NCBI RefSeq assembly: GCF_040958095.1
Contig: NC_091214.1
Location: forward strand, 9,345,871 to 9,409,870
Reading direction: 5' to 3'
Length of the DNA: 64,000 nt
Source: Procambarus clarkii
Lineage: Eukaryota > Arthropoda > Malacostraca > Decapoda > Cambaridae
The translations under genes were made by a program, and so were the position numbers. Below, piece by piece: positions 1-10,060 of the stretch (position 1 is its first letter; each line of letters begins with the position of its first letter). The notes beneath the pieces were generated by a model that ran no database searches, was not told the DNA's origin, and saw nothing but the letters and a program-made list of their open reading frames with translations.

Positions 1-3000
1 TTCCTTTATTGTTATTGGGGGAATCTCATGTGACCTTGATAAAAGAGTTCGATAAGTTCCTTCGGAACTTTACTCGCAGCCACAAACGAAAGACAGTCTT
101 CTGTAGAAACTGTCTCTCAGAATATCAAAATTCGTCTGAGCTAACAAATCACTCATCTTCCTGCGACATCACTCAGAAAATTATTTACCCTCAGCCTGGG
201 GACACACTCCATTTTAAAAATACGGGGAAAGGTTATGCCCCTTCCCATGTGGGCTATTTTGATTTTGAGTGTGTCCTAAGCACTGAGGATTGTCTAGGTT
301 CTGTTACAGCCATACATAGACCTATAGCATACAGCTATATAATTGTTGATAGGAACCACACTGTCGTTGATAAATTTACTTATTTTGGGGGGGACAGTGT
401 TACTCATTTCATGCAGCGAGTTGCTACCAAATGGGAAATTATCAGATCTACCCTCCACCATTATGAAATAGACATGTCTCTTGAGGATATGATCCATTTT
501 AGGAGACAGACTCACTGCCAGTTTTGTGAGCAGGTATTTACCCCCTCCAATTTCAAGGTTCAACATCATGATCACCTTAGGGAAAAGCTCAATTATATTG
601 GAGCTCTATGTAATTACTGCAACCTCCGCCACAAGAATGCTCTGGAGAGTTTAGTTCTAATTGCCCATAATATGTCTTATGACATGGGCTTAATTTTGAG
701 GGAGTTTACCATGGATTCAAATATTAAGAGCAATATCCTCATGAGACAGGGGACGAAATATCTTAAGGTGGAAATAGGGAAGCTTAAATTTCTTGATTCA
801 CTGGCTTTTATTACAGGTAGTCTTTCATCCCTAGCAAAGACCCACATTGATTCAGCCAGCCCCTTAACATTCACTCACTCAATGATAGAGGGTTTGCCCA
901 AAAAGAGTCACCACCGACTCTTAAAGGGTAAGCAGTTTTTCCCTTATGAATATACCACAAAAATCAGCTGCTTTAATGACACAACACTCCCTCCTATTGA
1001 AATGTTCTACAGCTCCCTAAACAAATCAGGTATAACTTTGGACGAATATAGACATTCTAAATTAGTATGGGAGGCTACAGGGTGTAGGACATTAAAAGAC
1101 TACCTCCTCATTTATTTGAGGTGTGATGTAGGATTACTGGCTGACATTTTTACACACCACAGGGCAATTCTAAATGATATATATTCTTTAGAATTGACAC
1201 ACTATTGCAGCCTCCCAGGGTACTCCTACGACTGCTTCCTGAAAAGTAGTAGAATATCGTTGGAGTTAAGTGCAGATGTGACGTTGCACAATCTCTTATC
1301 ACAAAACATACGAGGGGGTTTTACAACTGCAGTTAGGAGTTATGTCAGAGCTAACAACCGCTATGTCAACCCATCTTTTAACCCCCAGGAGGATAGGTCT
1401 TCATTCTTACTTTATCTCGACTTTAACAGCCTCTATGGGAGTTGTATGACTAGGAAATTGCCCCATGGGGGACTAAGGAGACTATCATCTGATGAGATGA
1501 ACTCCTTCATTAGCGGGGGGAAGATAATGACAGAACAGCCTTTCTCTTCTAACAAAGGGTACTGGCTCTTAATTGACACCAAACTTTTAAGACCCGAAAT
1601 AGCTAGACTAACAGACGATCTGCCCCTTTGTTTACACCATAGGGGAATAAGTATGGAGGATATCTCACCATTTAGTAGGGGACTTCTGGAAACAAATAAC
1701 ATCACACACCTCCCCCCAAAAAACATCAAACTGGTTGGAGATCATCTCCCCAAAAAACATTATTTCATATCTCTTCACCTTTTACAACTATTTATTGAGA
1801 TAGGACTTGAAGTGGAAACAATACATGCAATTTACGAGTTCCACCAGTCAGATTTTATGGCAGAATTTGTTAACACCAACGTTAACAATAGAAATGCCTC
1901 CAGCAGTAATGATAGGAAAACACTCTTCAAATTACTGACGAACAGTGTTTTTGGTAAAACGCTACTGAATCCAGCTCGTTATGCCATTGACACCAAACTA
2001 GTGACTTCAGCTAGGGCCTTTTTACGAGAGGTGAAGAATCCCCGCTTTAAACGAATGGTGCATTTAGGCGACAATAAATTATTGTCTGTCAGTTCCAGAC
2101 CATTCATTAAAATTACTCATCCTAATTACATTGGGTTCCAGATTCTTGAGCTAGCAAAATACAGCTTGTACCATTTTTGGTACAGGGTACTTAAGAACCA
2201 CTATTCAGATAGGGTACAACTGGTGTATAGTGATACAGACAGTTTCATTTTCACCTTACTAGCTGAAGATGTCTTTAATGAGATGGGGAAAGAACCCCTT
2301 AGTTTGTGGATGGATACGAGTAATTTTCCTGAAACTCACCCCTTGTATGATCCTTCTAAAAAGGGTGTTTTAGGGCTGTTAAAGTCAGAGGTGTCAGATA
2401 AACACATCCTTGAAGTTGTGGCACTCAAGCCCAAAATGTATAGTGTGCTTTTGCTTGACAATAAAAATTCCATCACCGCTAAGGGTATTCCCCGAGCTGT
2501 GCAAAGATCTTTAACACATAACCACTTTAAAGAGACCCTTCACAGTAATGGTGTAGTAAATACTTTTAATTACTCACAAATAAGAAACATAGGGGGGCAG
2601 ATGGCAACCACATTCAATACTAAGAGGGGTTTAAGTGCATTTGATGATAAGCGCTTTTACCTAAATAAATACACTAGCCTAGTGTATGGTCACCCAGACA
2701 TACCATCCGAGCCCCACCCCAACACCTCAGCCCAAGGAATGTCCACCGAGAGTGAAGGTGGTGACGTCATTGAACCACAAGGAGAGGAAGGACAACACCC
2801 CACCAGCGAGAGTGAACCCTATGACGTCAGCAGTCAGTCACCTGAGGGAGGCGCACTACATCCCATTCACTCTCTGGGAGATGATGAATCATCATCTTCG
2901 TCCCAGGAGGAGGAGGAGGAGGAGGGGGAGGAAGACCCCACAACGGACTTGTGGGCGAGAAGGAGAGGTCTTGTTAATAAATATTATGTGGGGGGAGATG

Positions 3001-3023
3001 ACCTACAATACGACTATGTTTAA
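1..3023 (+). CDS. Protein-primed family B DNA polymerase, copy 1 (5' truncated by window edge)
   Basis: This is the C-terminal two thirds of a Polinton-type PolB, open in frame from base 3. It would replicate the element from a protein-primed end. Visible motifs, with residues counted from base 9, are a CxxC/HxxxxxC finger near 32-52, exonuclease I DFE at 85-87, exonuclease II NMSYD at 221-225, exonuclease III YLRCDVGLLAD, polymerase A DFNSLYG, B KLLTNSVFG, C YSDTDS, and KPKMY. Between exo I and II lies a CxxC, HHDH, CxxC block (about 170-204) resembling the His-Me/endonuclease VII-like insertion of this polymerase family. The tail is acidic (Glu/Ser run) and probably disordered. The protein matches the minus-strand copy ending at 22599 over its whole length. 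The DNA has at least one synonymous change (base 266 versus 25356). The start lies outside the window. Confidence 0.95.
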   Translation, partial: PLLLLGESHVTLIKEFDKFLRNFTRSHKRKTVFCRNCLSEYQNSSELTNHSSSCDITQKIIYPQPGDTLHFKNTGKGYAPSHVGYFDFECVLSTEDCLGSVTAIHRPIAYSYIIVDRNHTVVDKFTYFGGDSVTHFMQRVATKWEIIRSTLHHYEIDMSLEDMIHFRRQTHCQFCEQVFTPSNFKVQHHDHLREKLNYIGALCNYCNLRHKNALESLVLIAHNMSYDMGLILREFTMDSNIKSNILMRQGTKYLKVEIGKLKFLDSLAFITGSLSSLAKTHIDSASPLTFTHSMIEGLPKKSHHRLLKGKQFFPYEYTTKISCFNDTTLPPIEMFYSSLNKSGITLDEYRHSKLVWEATGCRTLKDYLLIYLRCDVGLLADIFTHHRAILNDIYSLELTHYCSLPGYSYDCFLKSSRISLELSADVTLHNLLSQNIRGGFTTAVRSYVRANNRYVNPSFNPQEDRSSFLLYLDFNSLYGSCMTRKLPHGGLRRLSSDEMNSFISGGKIMTEQPFSSNKGYWLLIDTKLLRPEIARLTDDLPLCLHHRGISMEDISPFSRGLLETNNITHLPPKNIKLVGDHLPKKHYFISLHLLQLFIEIGLEVETIHAIYEFHQSDFMAEFVNTNVNNRNASSSNDRKTLFKLLTNSVFGKTLLNPARYAIDTKLVTSARAFLREVKNPRFKRMVHLGDNKLLSVSSRPFIKITHPNYIGFQILELAKYSLYHFWYRVLKNHYSDRVQLVYSDTDSFIFTLLAEDVFNEMGKEPLSLWMDTSNFPETHPLYDPSKKGVLGLLKSEVSDKHILEVVALKPKMYSVLLLDNKNSITAKGIPRAVQRSLTHNHFKETLHSNGVVNTFNYSQIRNIGGQMATTFNTKRGLSAFDDKRFYLNKYTSLVYGHPDIPSEPHPNTSAQGMSTESEGGDVIEPQGEEGQHPTSESEPYDVSSQSPEGGALHPIHSLGDDESSSSSQEEEEEEGEEDPTTDLWARRRGLVNKYYVGGDDLQYDYV

Positions 3024-3640
3024 CCCTATGTACTTTGATAATATAATCTATAAATCATCAGGATTATTTCTTTTTCTCCTTCTTTAAGTATAGAGGCTTA
3101 AAATATATCCAACTTAAAAACAACTAAGGGAGGGTGGTCCCTCTTACGGTACACTCAAGGTCATCAAGTATGAGGAGGGCTGGTGAGGGGGGACCGCCCC
3201 TACTGCGAGGATCCTGTTTTTACACCTGGGGGGGGGGGGGGTAACTACCGCTCACCTGAGTGTTTATTATACAAATATACTGTCATACTTTTCTGTATAA
3301 ATGAACATGAGCATGAACATAGCGACACATAATAGATACCTATCTTCACTATTTTACGATTGTTGCTGCCCCACACCTTGGGCGACCTAATATGGGGTGG
3401 CTCTAAGTGGCACCCCGCCTCTGATTTTCTTATCTGATTACCCTTCATAGGCAGCTACTTTACTGTAAATGAACATGATCATAGTGGCGCATAATAGATA
3501 CCTATCTTCACTGTTTTTTCGACTGCTACCACTCACACCTTGGGTGACCTAATATGGAGTGGCACTATGTGGCTCCCCGCTTCTGATTTTCTTATCTGAT
3601 TACCCTACATAGGTGGCTCTATCTGTCACCAAATAATCTA
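3024..3640. repeat. Polymerase-side terminal repeat of Polinton copy 1, unique part
   Basis: There is no gene here. The stretch after the PolB stop is the non-satellite part of the element end. It begins AT-rich, then has a core around 3145-3290 that matches the opposite end of the element (37884-38050) imperfectly, including a 14-G homopolymer at 3228-3241. From about 3466 it becomes almost identical to 38064-38242. The mirrored sequence is at 21984-22598, where the homopolymer is 12 C. The short minus-strand open frame here has no domain and looks fortuitous. Confidence 0.85.
3301..3640. repeat. Tandem pair of ~168-bp repeats inside the polymerase-side terminal repeat
   Basis: Two diverged direct copies lie at about 3301-3468 and 3469-3640. 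Both begin near atgaacatga and share cataatagatacctatcttc, the block around gacctaatatgg, and a cttatctgattaccct block. The inner copy is diverged, whereas the satellite-proximal copy is nearly identical to the single copy at the other element end (38070-38242). The same pair, inverted, is at about 21984-22330. Confidence 0.8.
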
Positions 3641-6600
3641 CTGGCGACTGCTGGGCGCGCCACTAGTGGGCGACTGCTGGGCGCAACACTAGTGGGCGAC
3701 TGCTGGGCGCAACCCTAGTGGGCGACTGCTAGGCGCGCCACTAGTGGGCGACTGCTAGGCGCAACACTAGTGGGCGACTGCTAGGCGCAACACTAGTGGG
3801 CGACTGCTGGGCGCAACACTAGTGGGCGACTGCTAGGCGCGCCACTAGTGGGCGACTGCTAGGCGCAACACTAGTGGGCGACTGCTAGGCGCAACACTAG
3901 TGGGCGACTGCTGGGCGCAACACTAGTGGGCGACTGCTGGGCGCGCCACTAGTGGGCGACTGCTAGGCGCGCCACTAGTGGGCGACTGCTAGGCGCAACA
4001 CTAGTGGGCGACTGCTGGGCGCAACACTAGTGGGCGACTGCTAGGCGCAACACTAGTGGGCGACTGCTAGGCGCAACACTAGTGGGCAACTGCTGGGCGC
4101 AACACTAGTGGGCGACTGCTAGGCGCGCCACTAGTGGGCGACTGCTAGGCGCAACACTAGTGGGCGACTGCTGGGCGCAACACTAGTGGGCGACCGCTAG
4201 GCGCAACACTAGTGGGCGACTGCTAGGCGCGCCACTAGTGGGCGACTGCTAGGCGCACCACTAGTGGGCGACTGCTAGGCGCAACACTAGTGGGCGACTG
4301 CTGGGCGCAACACTAGTGGGCGACTGCTGGGCGCAACACTAGTGGGCGACTGCTGGGCGCAACACTAGTGGGCGACTGCTAGGCGCGCCACTAGTAGGCG
4401 ACTGCTAGGCGCAACACTAGTGGGCGACTGCTGGGCGCAACACTAGTGGGCGACTGCTAGGCGCAACACTAGTGGGCGACCACTAGGCGCAACATTAGTG
4501 GGCGACTGCTAGGCGCAACACTAGTGGGCGACTGCTAGGCACAACACTAGTGGGCGACTGCTGGGCGCAACACTAGTGGGCGACTGCTGGGCGCAACACT
4601 AGTGGGCGACTGCTAGGCGCGCCACTAGTGGGCGACTGGTAGGCGCAACACTAGTGGGCGACTGCTGGGCGCAACACTAGTGGGCGACTGCTGGGCGCAA
4701 CACTAGTGGGCGACTGCTGGGCGCAACACTAGTGGGCGACTGCTAGGCGCAACACTAGTGGGCGACTGCTGGGCGCGCTACTAGTGGGCGACTGCTGGGC
4801 GCAACACTAGTGGGCGACTGCTAGGCGCAACACTAGTGGGCGACTGCTAGGCGCGCCACTAGTGGGCGACCGCTAGGCGCAAATCTAGTGGGCGACTGCT
4901 AGGCGCGCCACTAGTGGGCGACTGCTGGGCGCAACACTAGTGGGCGACCGCTAGGCGCAACACTAGTGGGCGACTGCTAGGCGCAACACTAGTGGGCGAC
5001 TGCTAGGCGCAACACTAGTGGGCGACTGCTGGGCGCAACACTAGTGGGCGACTGCTGGGCGCAACACTAGTGGGCGACTGCTGGGCGCAACACTAGTGGG
5101 CGACTGCTAGGCGCAACACTAGTGGGCGACTGCTGGGCGCAACACTAGTGGGCGACTGCTGGGCGCAACACTAGTGGGCGACTGCTGGGCGCAACACTAG
5201 TGGGCGACTGCTGGGCGCAACACTAGTGGGCGACTGCTGGGCGCAACACTAGTGGGCGACTGCTAGGCGCAACACTAGTGGGCGACTGCTGGGCGCAACA
5301 CTAGTGGGCGACTGCTAGGCGCGCGTCTAGTGGGCGACTGCTAGGCGCAACACTAGTGGGCGACTGCTGGGCGCAACACTAGTGGGCGACTGCTAGGCGC
5401 GCCACTAGTGGGCGACTGCTAGGCGCAACACTAGTGGGCGACTACTAGGCGCGCCACTAGTGTGCGACTGCTAGGCGCAACACTAGTGGGCGACTGCTAG
5501 GCGCAACACTAGTGGGCGACTGCTGGGCGCAACACTAGTGGGCGACTGCTAGGCGCGCGTCTAGTGGGCGACTGCTAGGCGCAACACTAGTGGGCGACTG
5601 CTGGGCGCAACACTAGTGGGCGACTGCTAGGCGCGCCACTAGTGGGCGACTGCTAGGCGCAACACTAGTGGGCGACTACTAGGCGCGCCACTAGTGTGCG
5701 ACTGCTAGGCGCAACACTAGTGGGCGACTGCTAGGCGCGCCACTAGTGGGCGACTGCTAGGCGCTACTAGTGGGCGACTGCTAGGCGCGCCACTAATGGG
5801 CGACTGCTGGGCGCGCCACTAGTGGGTGACTGCTGGGCGCAACACTAGTGGGCGACCGCTAGGCGCGCCACTAGTGGGCGACCGCTAGGCGCGCCACTAG
5901 TGGGCGACTGCTAGGCACAACACTAGTGGGCGACTGCTAGGCGCGCCACTAGTGGGCGACTGCTAGGCGCGCCACTAGTGGGCGACTGCTGGGCGCGCCA
6001 CTAGTGGGCGACTCCTAGGCGCAACACTAATGGGCGACTGCTAGGCGCGCCACTAGTGGGCGACTGCTGGGAACGCCACTAGTGGGCGACTGCTAGGCGC
6101 GCCACTAGTGGGCGACTGCTAGGCGCGCCACTAGTGGGCGACTGCTAGGCTCAACACTAGTGGGCGACTGCTAGGCGCGCCACTAGTGGGCGACCGCTAG
6201 GCGCGCCACTAGTGGGCAACTGCTGGGCGCGCCACTAGTGGGCGACTGCTGGGCGCAACTCTAGTGGGCGACTGCTGGGCGCAACACTAGTGGGCGACTG
6301 CTAGGCGCGCCACTAGTGGGCGACTGCTAGGCGCGCCACTAGTGGGCGACTGCTAGGCTCAACACTAGTGGGCGACTGCTAGGCGCGCCACTAGTGGGCG
6401 ACCGCTAGGCGCGCCACTAGTGGGCAACTGCTGGGCGCGCCACTAGTGGGCGACTGCTGGGCGCAACTCTAGTGGGCGACTGCTGGGCGCAACACTAGTG
6501 GGCGACTGCTAGGCGCGCCACTAGTGGGCGACTGCTAGGCGCAACACTAGTGGGCGACTGCGAGGCGCAACACTAGTGGGCGACTGCTAGGCGCGCCACT

Positions 6601-9600
6601 AGTGGGCGACCGCTAGGCGCGCCACTAGTGGGCGACTGCTGGGCGCGCCACTAGTGGGCGACTGCTGGGCGCAACACTAGTGGGTGACTGCTGGGCGCAA
6701 CCCTAGTGGGCGACTGCTAGGCGCGCCACTAGTGGGCGACTGCTAGGCGCAACACTAGTGGGCGACTGCTAGGCGCAACACTAGTGGGCGACTGCTGGGC
6801 GCAACACTAGTGGGCGACTGCTAGGCGCGCCACTAGTGGGCGACTGCTAGGCGCAACACTAGTGGGCGACTGCTAGGCGCAACACTAGTGGGCGACTGCT
6901 GGGCGCAACACTAGTGGGCGACTGCTGGACGCGCCACTAGTGGGCGACTGCTAGGCGCGCCACTAGTGGGCGACTGCTAGGAGCAACACTAGTGGGCGAC
7001 TGCTGGGCGCAACACTAGTGGGCGACTGCTAGGCGTGCCACTAGTGGGCGACTGCTAGGCGCAACACTAGTGGGCGACTGCTGGGCGCAACACTAGTGGG
7101 CGACCGCTAGGCGCAACACTAGTGGGCGACTGCTTGGCGCGCCACTAGTGGGCGACTGCTAGGCGCGCCACTAGTGGGCGACTGCTAGGCGCAACACTAG
7201 TGGGCGACTGCTGGGCGCAACACTAGTGGGCGACTGCTGGGCGCAACACTAGTGGGCGACTGCTGGGCGCAACACTAGTGGGCGACTGCTAGGCGCGCCA
7301 CTAGTGGGCGACTGCTAGGCGCAACACTAGTGGGCGACTGCTGGGCGCAACACTAGTGGGCGACTGCTAGGCGCAACACTAGTGGGCGACCACTAGGCGC
7401 AACATTAGTGGGCGACTGCTAGGCGCAACACTAGTGGGCGACTGCTAGGCACAACACTAGTGGGCGACTGCTGGGCGCAACACTAGTGGGCGACTGCTGG
7501 GCGCAACACTAGTGGGCGACTGCTAGGCGCGCCACTAGTGGGCGACTGCTAGGCGCAACACTAGTGGGCGACTGCTGGGCGCAACACTAGTGGGCGACTG
7601 CTGGGCGCAACACTAGTGGGCGACTGCTGGGCGCAACACTAGTGGGCGACTGCTAGGCGCAACACTAGTGGGCGACTGCTGGGCGCAACACTAGTGGGCG
7701 ACTGCTGGGCGCAACACTAGTGGGCGACTGCTGGGCGCAACACTAGTGGGCGACTGCTAGGCGCAACACTAGTGGGCGACTGCTGGGCGCGCTACTAGTG
7801 GGCGACTGCTGGGCGCAACACTAGTGGGCGACTGCTAGGCGCAACACTAGTGGGCGACTGCTAGGCGCGCCACTAGTGGGCGACTGCTAGGCGCAACACT
7901 AGTGGGCGACTGCTAGGCGCGCCACTAGTGGGCGACCGCTAGGCGCAAATCTAGTGGGCGACTGCTAGGCGCGCCACTAGTGGGCAACCGCTAGGCGCAA
8001 CACTAGTGGGCGACTGCTAGGCGCAACACTAGTGGGCGACTGCTAGGCGCAACACTAGTGGGCGACTGCTAGGCGCAACACTAGTGGGCGACTGCTAGGC
8101 GCAACACTAGTGGGCGACTGCTGGGCGCAACACTAGTGGGCGACTGCTGGGCGCAACACTAGTGGGAGACTGCTGGGCGCAACACTAGTGGGCGACTGCT
8201 AGGCGCAACACTAGTGGGCGACTGCTGGGCGCAACACTAGTGGGCGACTGCTGGGCGCAACACTAGTGGGCGACTGCTGGGCGCAACACTAGTGGGCGAC
8301 TGCTGGGCGCAACACTAGTGGGCAACCGCTAGGCGCAACACTAGTGGGCGACTGCTAGGCGCAACACTAGTGGGCGACTGCTAGGCGCAACACTAGTGGG
8401 CGACTGCCGGGCGCAACACTAGTGGGCGACTGCTAGGCGCAACACTAGTGGGCGACTGCTGGGCGCAACACTAGTGGGCGACTGCTAGGCGCGCGTCTAG
8501 TGGGCGACTGCTAGGCGCAACACTAGTGGGCGACTGCTGGGCGCAACACTAGTGGGCGACTGCTAGGCGCGCCACTAGTGGGCGACTGCTAGGCGCAACA
8601 CTAGTGGGCGACTACTAGGAGCGCCACTAGTGTGCGACTGCTAGGCGCAACACTAGTGGGCGACTGCTAGGCGCGCCACTAGTGGGCGACCGCTAGGCGC
8701 AACACTAATGGGCGACTGCTAGGCGCGCCACTAGTGGGCGACTGCTAGGCGCTACTAGTGGGCGACTGCTAGGCGCGCCACTAATGGGCGACTGCTGGGC
8801 GCGCCACTAGTGGGTGACTGCTGGGCGCAACACTAGTGGGCGACCGCTAGGCGCGCCACTAGTGGGCGACCGCTAGGCGCGCCACTAGTGGGCGACTGCT
8901 AGGCACAACACTAGTGGGCGACTGCTAGGCGCGCAACTAGTGGGCGACTGCTAGGCGCGCCACTAGTGGGCGACTGCTGGGCGCGCCACTAGTGGGCGAC
9001 TCCTAGGCGCAACACTAATGGGCGACTGCTAGGCGCGCCACTAGTGGGCGACTGCTGGGAACGCCACTAGTGGGCGACTGCTAGGCGCGCCACTAGTGGG
9101 CGACTGCTAGGCGCGCCACTAGTGGGCGACTGCTAGGCTCAACACTAGTGGGCGACTGCTAGGCGCGCCACTAGTGGGCGACCGCTAGGCACGCCACTAG
9201 TGGGCAACTGCTGGGCGCGCCACTAGTGGGCGACTGCTGGGCGCAACTCTAGTGGGCGACTGCTGGGCGCAACACTAGTGGGCGACTGCTAGGCGCGCCA
9301 CTAGTGGGCGACTGCTAGGCGCAACACTAGTGGGCGACTGCGAGGCGCAACACTAGTGGGCGACTGCTAGGCGCGCCACTAGTGGGCGACCGCTAGGCGC
9401 GCCACTAGTGGGCGACTGCTGGGCGCGCCACTAGTGGGCGACTGCTGGGCGCAACACTAGTGGGCGACTGCTGGGCGCAACCCTAGTGGGCGACTGCTAG
9501 GCGCGCCACTAGTGGGCGACTGCTAGGCGCAACACTAGTGGGCGACTGCTAGGCGCAACACTAGTGGGCGACTGCTGGGCGCAACACTAGTGGGCGACTG

Positions 9601-10030
9601 CTAGGCGCGCCACTAGTGGGCGACTGCTAGGCGCAACACTAGTGGGCGACTGCTAGGCGCAACACTAGTGGGCGACTGCTGGGCGCAACACTAGTGGGCG
9701 ACTGCTGGACGCGCCACTAGTGGGCGACTGCTAGGCGCGCCACTAGTGGGCGACTGCTAGGTGCAACACTAGTGGGCGACTGCTGGGCGCAACACTAGTG
9801 GGCGACTGCTAGGCGCAACACTAGTGGGCGACTGCTAGGCGCAACACTAGTGGGCAACTGCTGGGCGCAACACTAGTGGGCGACTGCTAGGCGCGCCACT
9901 AGTGGGCGACTGCTAGGCGCAACACTAGTGGGCGACTGCTGGGCGCAACACTAGTGGGCGACCGCTAGGCGCAACACTAGTGGGCGACTGCTTGGCGCGC
10001 CACTAGTGGGCGACTGCTGGGCGCAACACT
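3641..10030 (+). repeat. 26-bp satellite array, forward orientation (left arm)
   Basis: About 245 copies of a 26-bp unit: GGGCGACTGC, then TAG or TGG, then GCGC, then AACA or GCCA, then CTAGT. Two alternating polymorphisms (ctaGGcg/ctGGGcg and gcgcAAcac/gcgcGCcac) dominate. Rare marker variants (gcgcgcgtctag, gcgaggcgc, ggaacgcc, cttggcgcg, accactaggcg) recur in the same order at roughly 2.8-3.0 kb, so there is a higher-order repeat. For example, cttggcgcg occurs near 7134 and 9991. The array starts directly at the Polinton end without any intervening host sequence. I see no gene in it. Confidence 0.97.
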
Positions 10031-10060
10031 AGTGTTGCGCCCAGCAGTCGCCCACTAGTG
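10001..10060. repeat. Perfect 60-bp palindrome at the head-to-head satellite junction
   Basis: The array flips orientation exactly between 10030 and 10031, inside an ACTAGT hexamer. The 30 bases on either side are perfect inverted copies. Beyond them the unit variants no longer pair, because the right arm carries about 1.06 kb of extra satellite next to the centre. The cttggcgcg marker lies about 35 bp left of the centre but its inverted copy is about 1.1 kb right of it. Confidence 0.95.

Noticed and set aside
3245..3448. Small protein conserved in both terminal repeats
   Set aside because: It appears twice only because the terminal repeat itself is duplicated. There is no domain, and the module copy next to it does not keep the frame.
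3641..10030. CRISPR-like array of short repeats
   Set aside because: Units are contiguous 26-bp tandem repeats with no unique spacers, and the context is eukaryotic.
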